The notes under the pieces: generated by a model
Database searches by the model: none
The model's input: only the letters and a program-made list of their open reading frames with translations
Told to the model about the DNA's origin: nothing
DNA from: Rachicladosporium sp. CCFEE 5018
Lineage: Eukaryota > Ascomycota > Dothideomycetes > Cladosporiales > Cladosporiaceae
Direction of reading: 5' to 3'
NCBI GenBank assembly: GCA_002077045.2
Contig: KZ111156.1
Span: 555,444 to 619,443 of the forward strand
Length of the DNA: 64,000 nucleotides
Part shown: in pieces, positions 31,870 through 42,768 of the stretch
How positions within the stretch are numbered: the stretch's first letter is position 1
Layout: every line of letters starts with the position of its first letter
Program-made: the position numbers and the translations under genes

Positions 31870-32973
31870 TCAGCATGCCACCTCGGCCTCTTTAGCAGCA
31901 CCAGGCATTCGATCACGACGGAACACACTCGCCCAACACATCGCTTCATGTGCCCGCATCTGCAGGACCGCAATCCCTCGCATGCCTCGAGCATACTCAT
32001 TAGGACTCGCCGCGAAGCTAGACAATTCCATCTGCTCAAGTACCCGAAGTCTCACAACCCAGTCCGAGGCCATGAAGTTGACGCAGCGTGCCATGCGCTC
32101 GCTACAGATGGAGATCAGATCGGGCTGGTAGCCAAACCTGCAGAAACGAGGACCATGCTGATTGGCATCGGTCACGGCATCAAGCAAGATGTACATGCAG
32201 CCCTCGGTATAGTGCTGGTCACGCAGACGGAGCAGGTTGACAGCTGCTTGGTAGCAGTAACGCTGTACGGCGTGGTAAAGGTCGGGTGTCATATCGGTAG
32301 GGACCTGGTAAGGAACAGCTTCATCATACACCCACATCATCCGCTTCACCCACTGCTTAGCGCTCTGCTTCACGGCTGCGATGTCGTCGTAGTCATCCTC
32401 GAGCTGTACGGCGCCAGAGCGACGAATGGCGGCGGCGCTACGCAGCCTGTACGTATCGCTCTGGAGAGCAGACGAGCTGTATGAAAGACCTGCGCGTGCC
32501 AGGGTCAGGGCTTCGAGCGGCATCTGAAAGTCTTGGACCTCACCAGGCTGCAGCGAAGCTTGACCGAAGGCCGATGACTCCATGCCGCTCCTGGCAATGT
32601 GTTCTTCAGAGCTAACGGGCGGTATCTGGTCCGGCAGCGTCCACGTGCTCGGGAATGTCTGGTCTGGCAAGCTCTGTAAGGCGCCTACATCTGTCATGGT
32701 CATCTCGTGGTCTCCGAGAGCGAATGTCTCCGCCGGCAAACCCAGATCTGCTGCATCTGCATCTCGATCCAATCCTGGGCCGCTCGCAGATGTTTGACCA
32801 GTCACCTCGGCAGTATGCTGATTGCCAGTTCCAAGAAGCTCTTCTTCGATGTGCTCGGGAGAAGCAGATGCTGGAATTTACTGTCCGACCTCGACATTAG
32901 TGTCATGATCCTATGCCTCGAAGTCGAACAAGTCTTCCCAATTGAGGTCGAGGACTCGATGCGCGTTCGCCAT
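31870..32973 (-). pseudogene. Family gene L, contig B copy, with two early stop codons
   Basis: The ATG at 32973 (MANAHRVLDLNWEDLFDFEA) is followed by TAG at codon 21 (32911-32913) and TAA at codon 32 (32878-32880). After that the frame is open for over 310 codons to 31870. In the contig C copy the same codons are TGG (Trp) and CGA (Arg), so these are lesions in this copy. The open part has an acidic N-half (GDHEMTMTDVG) and a helical C-domain (DDYDDIAAVKQSAKQWVKRM, YQAAVNLLRLRDQHY, PDLISICSERM, SDWVVRLRVLEQ). The tail extends about 15 residues past the contig C copy (FRRDRMPGAAKEAEVAC). A shorter protein from a downstream Met is possible. Function unknown. Confidence 0.65.
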
Positions 32974-34288
32974 AATAGCAAGGATTTCTCGTGGCGAAGA
33001 GAAGCAGTCGACGCCATGCTAGGCCGAACAGCTATATGGTATGTTCTCCCAGACCTGCCATTATGCTTTGCTATAAGATCTGGAGATCTGGGGATCATGG
33101 ATCGGGCCTGACGATGAGATTACAGAGGGACCCCAATGTCTCTTAGCCATTGCTTTGCGGGCGTATCGGAGGATGAAGTGGCGGCATGTGGCTGTCTGAT
33201 AGCCATCGCCACCGCGAGATCAAGATCTGCGATGACCATCTGGATCCACACGATCCAGATGATGGTTCTGTTGTGAGGCCGTCAGTACTTGGAACCCGTG
33301 CTGAAAGCGCACCTCGATGACAGCGGCTGGCGAATGCTGGTCGTACCCTGATAGGATGCCTTGGCCGAAGTACTCGAGGCTTGTGGACAGCTTTCGCGGC
33401 GAGGTGTCACGAAACATTGACTGGCGGACATCGATCTTTCACAGCGGGAGTGACAAGCAAATTCTGCCGGCCAACCTGGAGAGCTCTACAGCCTCATCAG
33501 CAGTGAATAACTGTTACTACGTAAGCTGAAGCACAACGATTCCTCGAACTCACTGATGTACCGTCTCACCGCAATACTGTTGACCCAACTTCCCGGTTGT
33601 TCTCCAGATGTCGAGTCCTGACTCCGAAAGATAGCATACTGCGCCCCGTCGCAGCCACAGCCCATCTACGCATGTATTGGATGTCTTGCATCCTCGAAAG
33701 GGCAAGACGCCCTTTCATGGGACAATAATCTGTACCTTCCTCATTTCAAAGAATTGTCCAGATACCTTGATATGTCATAGTCGACGGTACACACGCACAC
33801 AAGTAGAATGGAGAAGTGAGCAAGGGATGGCAGGAGATGAAGTGAGGTTGACATTGCCTATGCTTGGCATCTTTCTCCATTCAGCCTAGACCCGTGACTT
33901 GCCCTGCCCCACCCGATACCGATGCCGATTACCAATGCGCAGTTGGACCAGCAGTGATGAGAGGTTGGACAGCTGCTGCAACATTTCCGTGCCACTGCTT
34001 ATATTTCATATAATGTGAAGCGTTCCCCTTAGGACGTATCCTACACCTCTGCAAAGGCGTACTCGAAGTGCAGGTCCCGGGACCCACCAAGATCTTCAAA
34101 ATCTGGGGACAGTCCCTCTCCACTCGGCAATGACATCGCCACGGTAGCCGTAGAGGCCACCACGATTAGCCACGGTAGCCTGAGGAACGCGATCGGGATC
34201 GCTTCACTATACTCCAGCGCTCATTCACTGCGGTCTTGGCTTGACTGAGAACAAGCCTCCCGGACGGACCACCGGACCTCTGCCCAAG
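32974..34288. promoter_or_regulatory. Divergent region between gene L and the nrc-2 kinase
   Basis: About 1.3 kb holding both promoters. The 400 bases before the kinase ATG are clearly more similar to contig C (about 3-4% different by eye) than the kinase synonymous sites are. That may mark a constrained 5' UTR or promoter. A short direct repeat, gccacggtagcc, occurs at about 34138 and 34171. Confidence 0.5.
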
Positions 34289-36455
34289 ATGCCACACAAC
34301 AACAGCAGCGAGAAGCGCACCTTCTCGGGTCTTGTGCTGAACCCAAATGCCAAGGTCAACAACACTGCCGGCCAGAAGATCAAGAATTTCTTCCGCATCA
34401 ACAGCCTCTCGAAGGAGAACACCGGCGCGCCGACCTCGGATCCCAGCAGTAACGAGAAAGCGCAGGATGGCACCCGAACTCCACAATCACAGCACAACAA
34501 GAGCAGCCTGCGGAACAGTAGATTCATACCACATCTTGGCCGAAGTCGGAGCACCACGGTAGCCTCCGAAGGCAATGCATTGGACGAGGGCATGAGCCCT
34601 ACGGCCCATGCGAACCCATACTTCCAGCATCAAGGACCGCCAGCACTCCGACATCACAACGATGGTAGTGTGCCCAATACTCCGCCAGATTCGCCAAACG
34701 CAGCAGGCAAAGCGAATGGAGCAAGCGCGGGTGCAGCTGCTACAACATTGAGTGGCAAGGAAGAGCTCGCACGAAAGCTGCGGAGAGTGGCAAGCGCGCC
34801 AAATGCACAGGGACTGTTTGGCAAATCGAAGTCAGGCAGCTCAGATAGCAAGAGTGCGAACACCAGCAGACCAGGGACGTCAGATCTGGCGCTACCTCCG
34901 AAGCTGAACGGGCTTGGCTCGCACAGCAACGGCAGCACGCTGTCTATGGTGGAGACTGTGCCGCAAAATGGAGATCTGCTGCCCGTGCCAAATATGGAAG
35001 GACTCACGCCAGGCAAGATACGCAATAGCATTGCTTTCCGCCGGACGTACAGCAGCAATAGCATCAAGGTGCGGACGGTCGAAGTTGGACCGAGCAGCTT
35101 CGACAAGATCAAGTTGATTGGGAAAGGCGACGTGGGGAAGGTGTACTTGGTGCGAGAGAAGAAGAGTAGCCGACTATACGCTATGAAAGGTAAGCCTTGC
35201 GCCTGTGCGATTCGTGATATTCACTGACTTTCGTAGTCCTGTCGAAGAAGGAGATGATCAAGCGCAACAAGATCAAGCGCGCGCTGGCCGAGCAGGAGAT
35301 TCTAGCGACGAGCAATCACCCGTTCATCGTCACACTTTACCACTCATTCCAGTCAGAAGATCACCTATACCTATGCATGGAATACTGCAGTGGTGGCGAA
35401 TTCTTCCGCGCCTTGCAAACACGACCAAACAAGTGCGTGGACGAAGATGCTGCAAGATTCTATGCAGCTGAAGTCACAGCAGCGCTGGAATACCTGCATC
35501 TGATGGGCTTCATCTACCGAGATCTGAAACCGGAAAGTGCGTATCTGCAGACAGACACACATGCTCAACGCAGCCAACTAACTCGATCCCAGACATCCTT
35601 CTTCATCAGTCGGGCCACATCATGTTGTCAGATTTCGATCTCTCCAAGCAATCCGATCTCGGCGGCGCACCGACCATGATACACGCCTCTTCACGCTCCT
35701 CCGGTGGTATCTCCTCGAACCCTCACTCGACGTCACTACCAGCCATAGACACCAAGTCGTGCATTGCGAACTTTCGTACCAACAGCTTCGTCGGCACCGA
35801 AGAGTACATCGCGCCCGAAGTCATCAAGGGGTGCGGCCACACAAGCGCAGTCGACTGGTGGACGCTTGGTATACTTATCTATGAGATGCTCTTCGGTACT
35901 ACGCCGTTCAAGGGTAAGAACCGGAATGCGACCTTCGCCAACATTCTCCGGGACGAAGTACCATTCCCTGAGGGGTCTGGATCACCCAATATCTCCAAGT
36001 AAGTCTCAGTGTACAGCTATCATGCGACCAATACTGACCATCTGTACAGCCTTTGCAAGTCCCTTATTCGCAAACTCCTAATCAAAGACGAGCTCCGCCG
36101 TCTGGGCTCGCGAGCAGGAGCCAGTGACGTCAAATCCCACCCCTTCTTCCGCAGCACCTCATGGGCTCTCCTCCGGCACTCCAAGCCACCCATTATCCCA
36201 AATCAGGGCCGCGGCATCGACACAGTGAACTTCAGGACAGTCAAAGAAAGCGGCTCAGTAGATCTAGGAAATGGCAATGTCGGCTTCGTTAAGAACGGCT
36301 GGGCGCATGCCGAGGTGAGCAAGCTGAAGGGCGTGCCTTTGGACAGTGGACTGGCCACGCCAGGTGCGGAGCTGGCGGATCCGTTCGAGACGTTCAGCAG
36401 TGTGACGTTGCATCATGATGGGGATGATGGGCAGACCGAGGAGAGGAGGCAATGA
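34289..36455 (+). CDS. nrc-2: AGC-family protein kinase NRC-2 / Fpk1-like, contig B copy
   Basis: An AGC kinase related to Neurospora nrc-2 and yeast Fpk1/Kin82 flippase kinases. Four exons (34289-35189, 35237-35536, 35593-35998, 36050-36455) give 670 residues. The open frame begins at a TTG (34241); the first ATG is MPHNNSSEKRTF. A ~270-residue Ser/Asn-rich disordered N-region precedes the kinase domain: LIGKGDVGKVYLV (~276), AMKVLSKK, FIYRDLKPENILL, LSDFDLSKQ, GTEEYIAPEVIKG and VDWWTLGILIYEML. The DFD in place of DFG is normal for this subfamily. A C-terminal extension ends in DGQTEERRQ. All introns are canonical. Conserved substrates are flippases; here that is family knowledge only. Confidence 0.94.
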
Positions 36456-37317
36456 GGAAAGTGTTGATGGCTCCTGAGCGGTCGTTCGAGCGGCGTTGAA
36501 AGCGTGCAGAGTACGGAAATGGAGGCGTTAGATGTACGACGAGGAGACACGAGCTCCATAGCTCGCTGGAACGGCGACGGCGTTTGGGACAGAACCTGGC
36601 ATGACTGCTACGACGCTCTTTAAGCATGCAAGGCGTTGGCGGGACTTGTACATATGTGCTTGGGGCTCGAGGGCGAGCGAGGCGCAGTTGGGATGTGGGA
36701 ATGAAAGTCATGAATTTGCCCCCTTCCGCGTGCTCTCCCTCCTTCTGGTGTATGAGGACCATCTTGTACGATGACTCTCCGGCTGGTGCATACATGGACA
36801 TGTGTCCATGAATAAAGCACGATGGGACTCCAGAAACCGCCAGCGCATCAACACCGTAAGTTTGCCCCTTCTATACTGGTCAATGGGCTCCAATCACGCG
36901 AGCTGACAGATGCGGAGGCCATGAGGTAGCATCAGCTTCACCAAGGTCTGGTCGCGTCAGCCTTGCAAATGATCGATCACCACAATCGCATACGCAAACT
37001 ACAACGTGACAACTGCGACATCGATAGTGATCTGGTCGTGATCAGAATTGCAGCTGCGAGAGGCTTGGACTGACCGTCGAAACTGTCCTTACCTTGATAG
37101 CTGCGCAGCACTTGCCCGCTGTGGTCGTTTAATTTCGATAGCAGGCCATGATATCAGCTTCGGGACCAACATGACCAAGGTTGAAGTGGCGCTCTTCACT
37201 GTCACGTTTCGTGCTTAAGGCATCCGTGTCAACTTCCGAGCGCAAGCCGGATGATTTGTATGCGCTTTCTAGACTTCTTCATTACGGGGACTCCTGGCTA
37301 TTGTTATGGTCTACCCA
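36456..37317. other. Convergent intergenic region
   Basis: About 860 bases between the kinase (+) and the oxidoreductase (-). No feature recognised. A collinear counterpart is at 48407-49266. Confidence 0.4.
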
Positions 37318-38358
37318 TCACTCCATGCTAATACACAACTTTCCGAAGTGCTTTTGATCCCACATATACTGATACGCCTCCTTTAGCTTCGTCAGCTTGA
37401 ACACCTTCTCGTCCACCACAGGCTTGATCCCGTTCGCCTCGATCGCCCGGTTCATTTCTTCGAACTGCAGTCGGTTTCCGACAAGTACGCCACGGACGGT
37501 GCAAATGTTCATCAAGCAGTCCAGGAAGCCCGGTTGCTTCTCGTGGTCCCCGCCACCAAGGAACCCGATGATGCTGATGGTGCCATCAAAGGCGATCGCC
37601 TTCAGGGACTGCGCCATGGTAGCTGGCCCTCCGACCTCGAGGATGTGCTGCACACCTCGGCCTCCGGGAGTCAGCTTCTTCGCCTCCTCGCCCCAATTTG
37701 GCGTCTCCTTGTAGTTGATCACATGATCAGCACCGAAGGACTTTAGCTTCTCGGTCTTGGCTGCTGAGGATGTGGTGGCGATTACTTTGGCTCCAGCCGC
37801 CTTCGCAAACTGAACGGCAAAGATTGACACTCCACCTGTTCCCTGCGTGAGGACATAATCACCCGGCTTCAGTGCCTTCAGTCCGTAGAGCGCGTTCCAA
37901 GCTGTGAGTCCGGCGCAGGGAAGCGTCGAGCCCTCCAGGAAGGAGAGCGATGATGGCATGTGGACAAGTCCCTGCTCCGAAAATGCGCCATACTCTCTCA
38001 ATGTACCGTCCACAGCACCGCCTAGTCCGGTCCCGATGGAAGCGAAATCCAGAGAGCCAGCGAGATGGCCTTGATTGAAGAGAGTGAGGACCTTATCGCC
38101 TTCCTTGAATTTGGTGACGGCTTTGCCGACTGCAACCACAGTGCCGGCACCATCTGATCCGGGAATCACATTTGGCGCCACGGGGAAAGGGTATTTGCCG
38201 TTAGGGATAGCGAGGTCGCGATAGTTGAGGGAGGCAGCACTGAGCTTTACCAGCACAGCGGAGTCTGTTACGGTCGGCACCGGTGCGGAAGAGTTCAACT
38301 TCAGGGAGTCAAAGCCGGAAGTGCCAGTGACGTTCCATTGCTGGTGAATTTCAGGCAT
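37318..38358 (-). CDS. MDR-superfamily NADPH-type oxidoreductase (quinone oxidoreductase-like), contig B copy
   Basis: A single exon of 346 residues starting MPEIHQQWNVTGTSG. It is a medium-chain dehydrogenase/reductase: SAASLNYRDLAIPNGKYP in the GroES-like half, then PCAGLTAWNALYGL and the nucleotide-binding TQGTGGVSIFAVQFAKAAGA. KLKSFGADHVINYKE follows. The catalytic-zinc Cys/His set of true alcohol dehydrogenases is missing at NYRDL, so it belongs to the zinc-free, quinone-oxidoreductase-like branch. No substrate can be assigned. The contig C copy differs at about 3% of bases and only a handful of residues. Confidence 0.9.
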   Translation of the reverse strand: MPEIHQQWNVTGTSGFDSLKLNSSAPVPTVTDSAVLVKLSAASLNYRDLAIPNGKYPFPVAPNVIPGSDGAGTVVAVGKAVTKFKEGDKVLTLFNQGHLAGSLDFASIGTGLGGAVDGTLREYGAFSEQGLVHMPSSLSFLEGSTLPCAGLTAWNALYGLKALKPGDYVLTQGTGGVSIFAVQFAKAAGAKVIATTSSAAKTEKLKSFGADHVINYKETPNWGEEAKKLTPGGRGVQHILEVGGPATMAQSLKAIAFDGTISIIGFLGGGDHEKQPGFLDCLMNICTVRGVLVGNRLQFEEMNRAIEANGIKPVVDEKVFKLTKLKEAYQYMWDQKHFGKLCISME

Positions 38359-39025
38359 GTTGGATGTGCTGTTGATTTTGAAGTTTTCGAGTAACGATTA
38401 CGAAATTGTAGATCAGGAAATCCACGGAGGATGATGGATAGTACGAGACCAACAAATATAATCCTGCCACTCGCCAAAACGTACATTGTGACGTCGTATG
38501 CAAAGATCGCATACGCGAGCTGGTGGATACATGTATGCCGCATTGCTAATCCGGCAAATTCGATCGCACTGTGCAGGGCATTGCCACCTTCGCGGCACTT
38601 GTGCTCATGATGTCCCACGCTTGGATGCAGTCAAGTCAATGATCTGGAAATGCGAAGTCGTCGGTCACTATACAACAAGTCGATGCCATGTCTCCAGGGT
38701 CATGATCCAGAGTGGGAAGTGTCGCGGGCGATGCGAGAGCGGCGTGCATGATGCACAGATTTGGCGAGACGGGTGTTTATGTAATGCGAATGGCACTGAG
38801 GCAGAAACACTGACTTCACCTCCAATTAATGGCGGTGGTGTCTAAAAAGCCGAGCAGACGTCAGTGGAATTACCTGATCTCTACTCCAAGCACTTTCATA
38901 TGCCGTATTTCGCTCTGGAGCTTGAAGATTCTCGCTATGTCCGCTACGTCTCTATGGAAGTCCGAAGGGAGATACCTTCCTACGCCTCCGATATCACCGC
39001 GCTTTCACGAGCGATAGTGCTACGT

Positions 39026-39051
39026 CTCGGCGGCGGCGTGCCGCTGCCGAG
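39026..39051. repeat. GC-rich imperfect inverted repeat
   Basis: ctcggcggcggc and gccgctgccgag are reverse complements except for one G-T pair, separated by two bases. The same element is at 50979-51004. The palindrome ccgttattaacgg follows about 60 bases later in both copies. Confidence 0.7.
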
Positions 39052-39444
39052 ATATTTGCTCGGCGGTGACGTGGCGGACAGCGCATAGTAACAACGCACT
39101 ACCGTTATTAACGGACGCCGAGCCTAGGATAACTACCCTCTACTTTCTTTACTCCTTCTTCTTTCCTACTATGTTCGACCTCTTTCCTATTGCAGGCCAG
39201 AGGCGTGAAGGTATAACGCCGTCGCCGAGACAACGCCGCCGCTGGCGCCGAGACATGGCGGCGTGAAGAGATAGCAATAACAGAGGTGAACGGGAATTGT
39301 CTTGAAGAGGAAGTATAGCAAGATCCCGTTGCTCGAAGGGAGAGGACAAAGGGCCAAGAGAAAGAATCTCGGATTGGAGAGGAAAGTGATCATCGCAATG
39401 GCTGGAAACCTTGGGAGCTAAATGACTGGAAATATGTGATCTGG

Positions 39445-39504
39445 ACCTTGGGGAGGAAACCAGGACCTTACGGTGGAGACCAGAACCTTGCGGTGAAAAC
39501 GCGG
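39445..39504 (+). repeat. Three imperfect 20-base tandem units
   Basis: Units start at 39445, 39465 and 39485 (accttggggaggaaaccagg and variants). The contig C copy at 51398-51457 has the units in cleaner form. Confidence 0.75.
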
Positions 39505-40893
39505 ATTCGGTGGTGGGACTCAGCGGTGGAAACCTCTTGGTCCGAAAACATGTCGTGTGTGAACATGGATTCATTAAAACAGAGGAAGGCAATCTGGGAT
39601 GCGACTGGGCTGGTAATGGCAACAAGTGTCATCTTGCCCTCCTAGACGCTGCTTGCTAATTTCATGACGTGCTCGGCATACGCGCGCAGTCAATGCCAGC
39701 ATCTCCGCTGGCAGCCACCTCGTCTGCTGGCAGCACGCGAGCTCGTGAAGCTCGTGCAAATCGGGTCTGGCCGCTGGGCGGAAAATGGCTGGGCGGGTCC
39801 CTATATCTACGTTCCAGGCCGCCAAATTTCGCTATGTCCACTGGGGAAATATCACCTACCAAAGGCGACTCTTCCCGGGCCCGGGCGCCCTCTGTAGCGG
39901 GAGACATGTGCGAGCTGCTACTGTCTCAAGGCCACGGGGTCGCGCTCGCGGAGCAGCAAACTTCTCGTGCTGGTCTGCTGGTAAGCGGACAGCGGAGGGC
40001 CTGCGCAAACCGCTCTGTCAATGCCGCCTCCGCCTGCTATGTAGGAAACTCCCACTTGGACTTGGCTGTACTCCGACTACTACTAGCATACCACCACAAC
40101 TCCAAGCCCTTCACCATACCTCTGCATCTCCACCATTAGTCAATCAATACCACTCCACCATTATCCCATCTCACACATCCTCGGGTGGACAATCCGACGC
40201 AGTACATCACCTCCTACGCGGCCTGCCATTGCCACACGGCACCAACCAGCACCATTCTCTCAGGTCCTCTCGTGCGAGCCTTTGCCGCAAATCAGGTCAT
40301 TGGAGGCTCCATACCGGATCACGACCGCAAGCGACATAGTCGTGAGAAGATAGTCGTTGGAGACACCACACGAAGAGGTAAGAGCTGCCACCACCACTGC
40401 TTCAACCTGGGTCATCCAAGAGACGCTATCTTCTGGATCCGCAAAAGCACAGCCGCGGAGGAGGAGTACACGAGGAGTCTGCCAGGACAGTCTCCAAGGG
40501 CTGCTGCCATTGCCACGGTCGAGTCACGGCCACACTGCAGAGCAATTGCTAAGGCACGCACAGTCTCACAACACTGTCCAGAGCAAGTGTTTTGACAAGC
40601 AACAACACCATACTTACCAAGAACACACAAGTGTCTCTCACACACAGAGACAAGTACAATTGACAGCACAAAGTTGTTCCTGGACTCGGGAGAACATTTG
40701 ACTTGCTTCAGGCAAGTATACTTGTCTCCAAAGCCTTGCTTGGCCGTACAGTCATTCTGTGCACAGAGGCAAACAGTCTATTGTATTGTCCATTGACATC
40801 CGAGTTACAGCTTCGAACCACTGGACACCCCATCGACTACCGAGTCTACCTCCATCCCCACTCATCAACACAAAGCATCTTCCATCATTAAAG

Positions 40894-42565
40894 ATGTCTA
40901 CAACCATCAACGACCCCTTTGTTGGCTTCGACTACGACTTCGACATCGACCAGAACTTCGACTTCGATGGTTATTACGCAACAGAGCCGCAGATCCAGGA
41001 AGCATCGACATCGATCAATGGCCACCCAGACCAGCTGGGTCCACAGGGCTCAGACGAGAACTCAATTCTTCAAACTCCAGCTCTACCCGGCCCACATGCT
41101 TCATCTGGCTTCAAAGATCAGAACATTGATCCCCAGTTGTTGTCTATGGAACACCAAGCCGCATCTGCACAGGATCGGCTACCAGCGGAGACCGACGTTG
41201 ACCAGACTGCGATCACGAACGATCACACCCCATTGCCTGCAGCTGAAGAGTCCTCAGTGTCTGTGGAAGTCTACGCTTTATCTGCTGGTGAGATGTACAC
41301 TGATCACTCAGGTTTCACCAACGAGATCATCGACGCCTTCAACATTCCATCGCCAATCTTCCCGATCGATCATCAACTGAACATCGGATCCACGCAGCCA
41401 GTACCTTCCAACATGCAGAACACTCAATATGCGCCCACAGCGCCCATGTATGGTGGTCAAGGAGCGTCCAAAATGCCGCCATCAAGGCCTTCGTCATCGC
41501 ACATGGAGATGGGCATCTTCCAGACAGACACTGATCTGCTAGATCTCAGCGATCCCAACGATGGCGATCATCTTCTCTCACATCAAGGGATAGCTGCCAC
41601 GCAGATGGCGCCATCCGAGTTCCAACACAGACAGGGAGAGCCCTACAACCATGGATCTCAGATACAGCACGATACATTGCATCTCGGGACAGTGCCCTAT
41701 GGACTTCCACACCAGTCGGGTGCATCCAACATGGCCACTCGCGAGACTATCAGCGCGCAGTCCGCGTTCTCAGCTGGCCCATCGGCAAAGCGCCCGGCTA
41801 CCGCCATGTCGTCCTACGAGCTCCCACAGTCCGCTACTCGCGTCAAGCGCGACTGCACCGACTGCGGCAAAGTCTTCTACAACTCTCAAGACATCAGCGG
41901 TCTTCGCTGCACTCGCTGCCAGACGAAGTTCATCAAGAACACCGCTGGCCACACGATTTATGAGTATGATCCCGAGATGGAGGCCGATGATGCCAAAGCC
42001 CTCCTTCATCCCCAGATGCCGCCTCTCAATCATCCCAATGACGACGTCGATGTGCAGCGCTGGCTGTCCGCGGACAACACGCGAGCACTCTGCGAAGCTG
42101 TCTCCACGCCCTACACCGAGAACGATCCCCAGCGCAGAGCTCAGCAGACCAAGATGAACAAGAAGCCCTTCGACTCCGATCAATACCGCGCCAACCTCGT
42201 CAACGCCCGCCTGCGCATCCTCTTCGAGACCGCCGTCTCCTACCACGCCGGCGGACCGACCTACTACGACATCGGCGGCGACAATAACGGCTACGGGGAA
42301 GACAAGAACCCGACTTTCTCCCAGCGCTTGAATCACATCATTCAGCTCTTGCGCAGGAACAAGGACATCGCTATGGATGTCATCGAAGGCCGTGGTGTGA
42401 CTGCGCTGGTGAAGAACCCGGACAAGTATGAGAGGCGCAAGAGGGATAACAAGAAGAGCAATGATACGAAGGCTTCCTTGCAGGAGAAGGGTAAGAGGCT
42501 CGAGGCGCTTGAGCAGCGGACGGCGTCGAGGAGCATGGTGCCAGGGCCAGTGGTGCAGAGTGTTG
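40894..42565 (+). CDS. Family gene Z, zinc-ribbon plus helical-domain protein, contig B copy (3' end at gap)
   Basis: The open frame starts at a GTG (40759); the first ATG is at 40894 (MSTTINDPFVGFDYDFDID). Codons run uninterrupted for 557 residues to gap 2. The first ~310 residues are acidic, Gln/Ser-rich and disordered, with DQNIDPQLL, a motif echoed in the 62-kb gene. A zinc ribbon follows at about 320-350 (CTDCGKVFYNS ... LRCTRCQTKF). The family C-domain is at about 430-530: RANLVNARLRILFETAVSYH, NPTFSQRLNHIIQ, LLRRNKDIAMDVIEG, LVKNPDKYERRK. Contig D (54639-55226) begins with the last 370 bases of this copy and adds 72 codons to a stop. The whole protein would be 629 residues. A nuclear role is inference. 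Confidence 0.82.
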
Positions 42566-42665
42566 NNNNNNNNNNNNNNNNNNNNNNNNNNNNNNNNNNN
42601 NNNNNNNNNNNNNNNNNNNNNNNNNNNNNNNNNNNNNNNNNNNNNNNNNNNNNNNNNNNNNNNNN
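42566..42665. other. Assembly gap 2 (100 N)
   Basis: 100 N joining the end of contig B to the start of contig C. The two flanks do not overlap. C restarts at a point homologous to 30281 in contig A, i.e. back at the beginning of the locus. Confidence 0.98.
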
Positions 42666-42768
42666 GCTGGCCGACATCCTCGTTGACGAATTCGCCAAAT
42701 TCGAAGTCGGTTTGTAGAGCATCAGGATCGAACTCCCAGTTGCCGCTGTTGGCGAGCATTTGGGATAT
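42666..42768 (-). pseudogene. 5' fragment of family gene A/B in contig C, start codon changed
   Basis: It is homologous to the first 34 codons of the A/B gene and truncated by gap 2. The codon matching the contig A ATG (30383) is ATA here (42768), leaving the downstream ATG at 42759 (MLANSGNWEFDPD) as the first Met. The remaining codons match the contig A copy. Confidence 0.75.

Larger units (their letters stand above)
38359..40893. promoter_or_regulatory. Long divergent region between the MDR gene and family gene Z
   Basis: About 2.5 kb without a credible coding frame. It holds an imperfect 26-base inverted repeat, a small 20-base tandem repeat and, before gene Z, a stretch rich in cacaagtg/gacaagta-like motifs that is probably a long 5' UTR or promoter. 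It is collinear with 50308-52866 in contig C. No transposase or LTR ends were found. Confidence 0.45.

Noticed and set aside
34241..34288. Upstream start for nrc-2 and similar extensions at 2284, 6493, 21568, 40759 and 52675
   Set aside because: All begin at TTG or GTG; the first in-frame ATG gives the sensible N-terminus in each case.
38900..39300. Solo LTR or MITE in the Z upstream region
   Set aside because: Inverted and short repeats are present, but no terminal repeats, target-site duplication or transposase fragment could be found.
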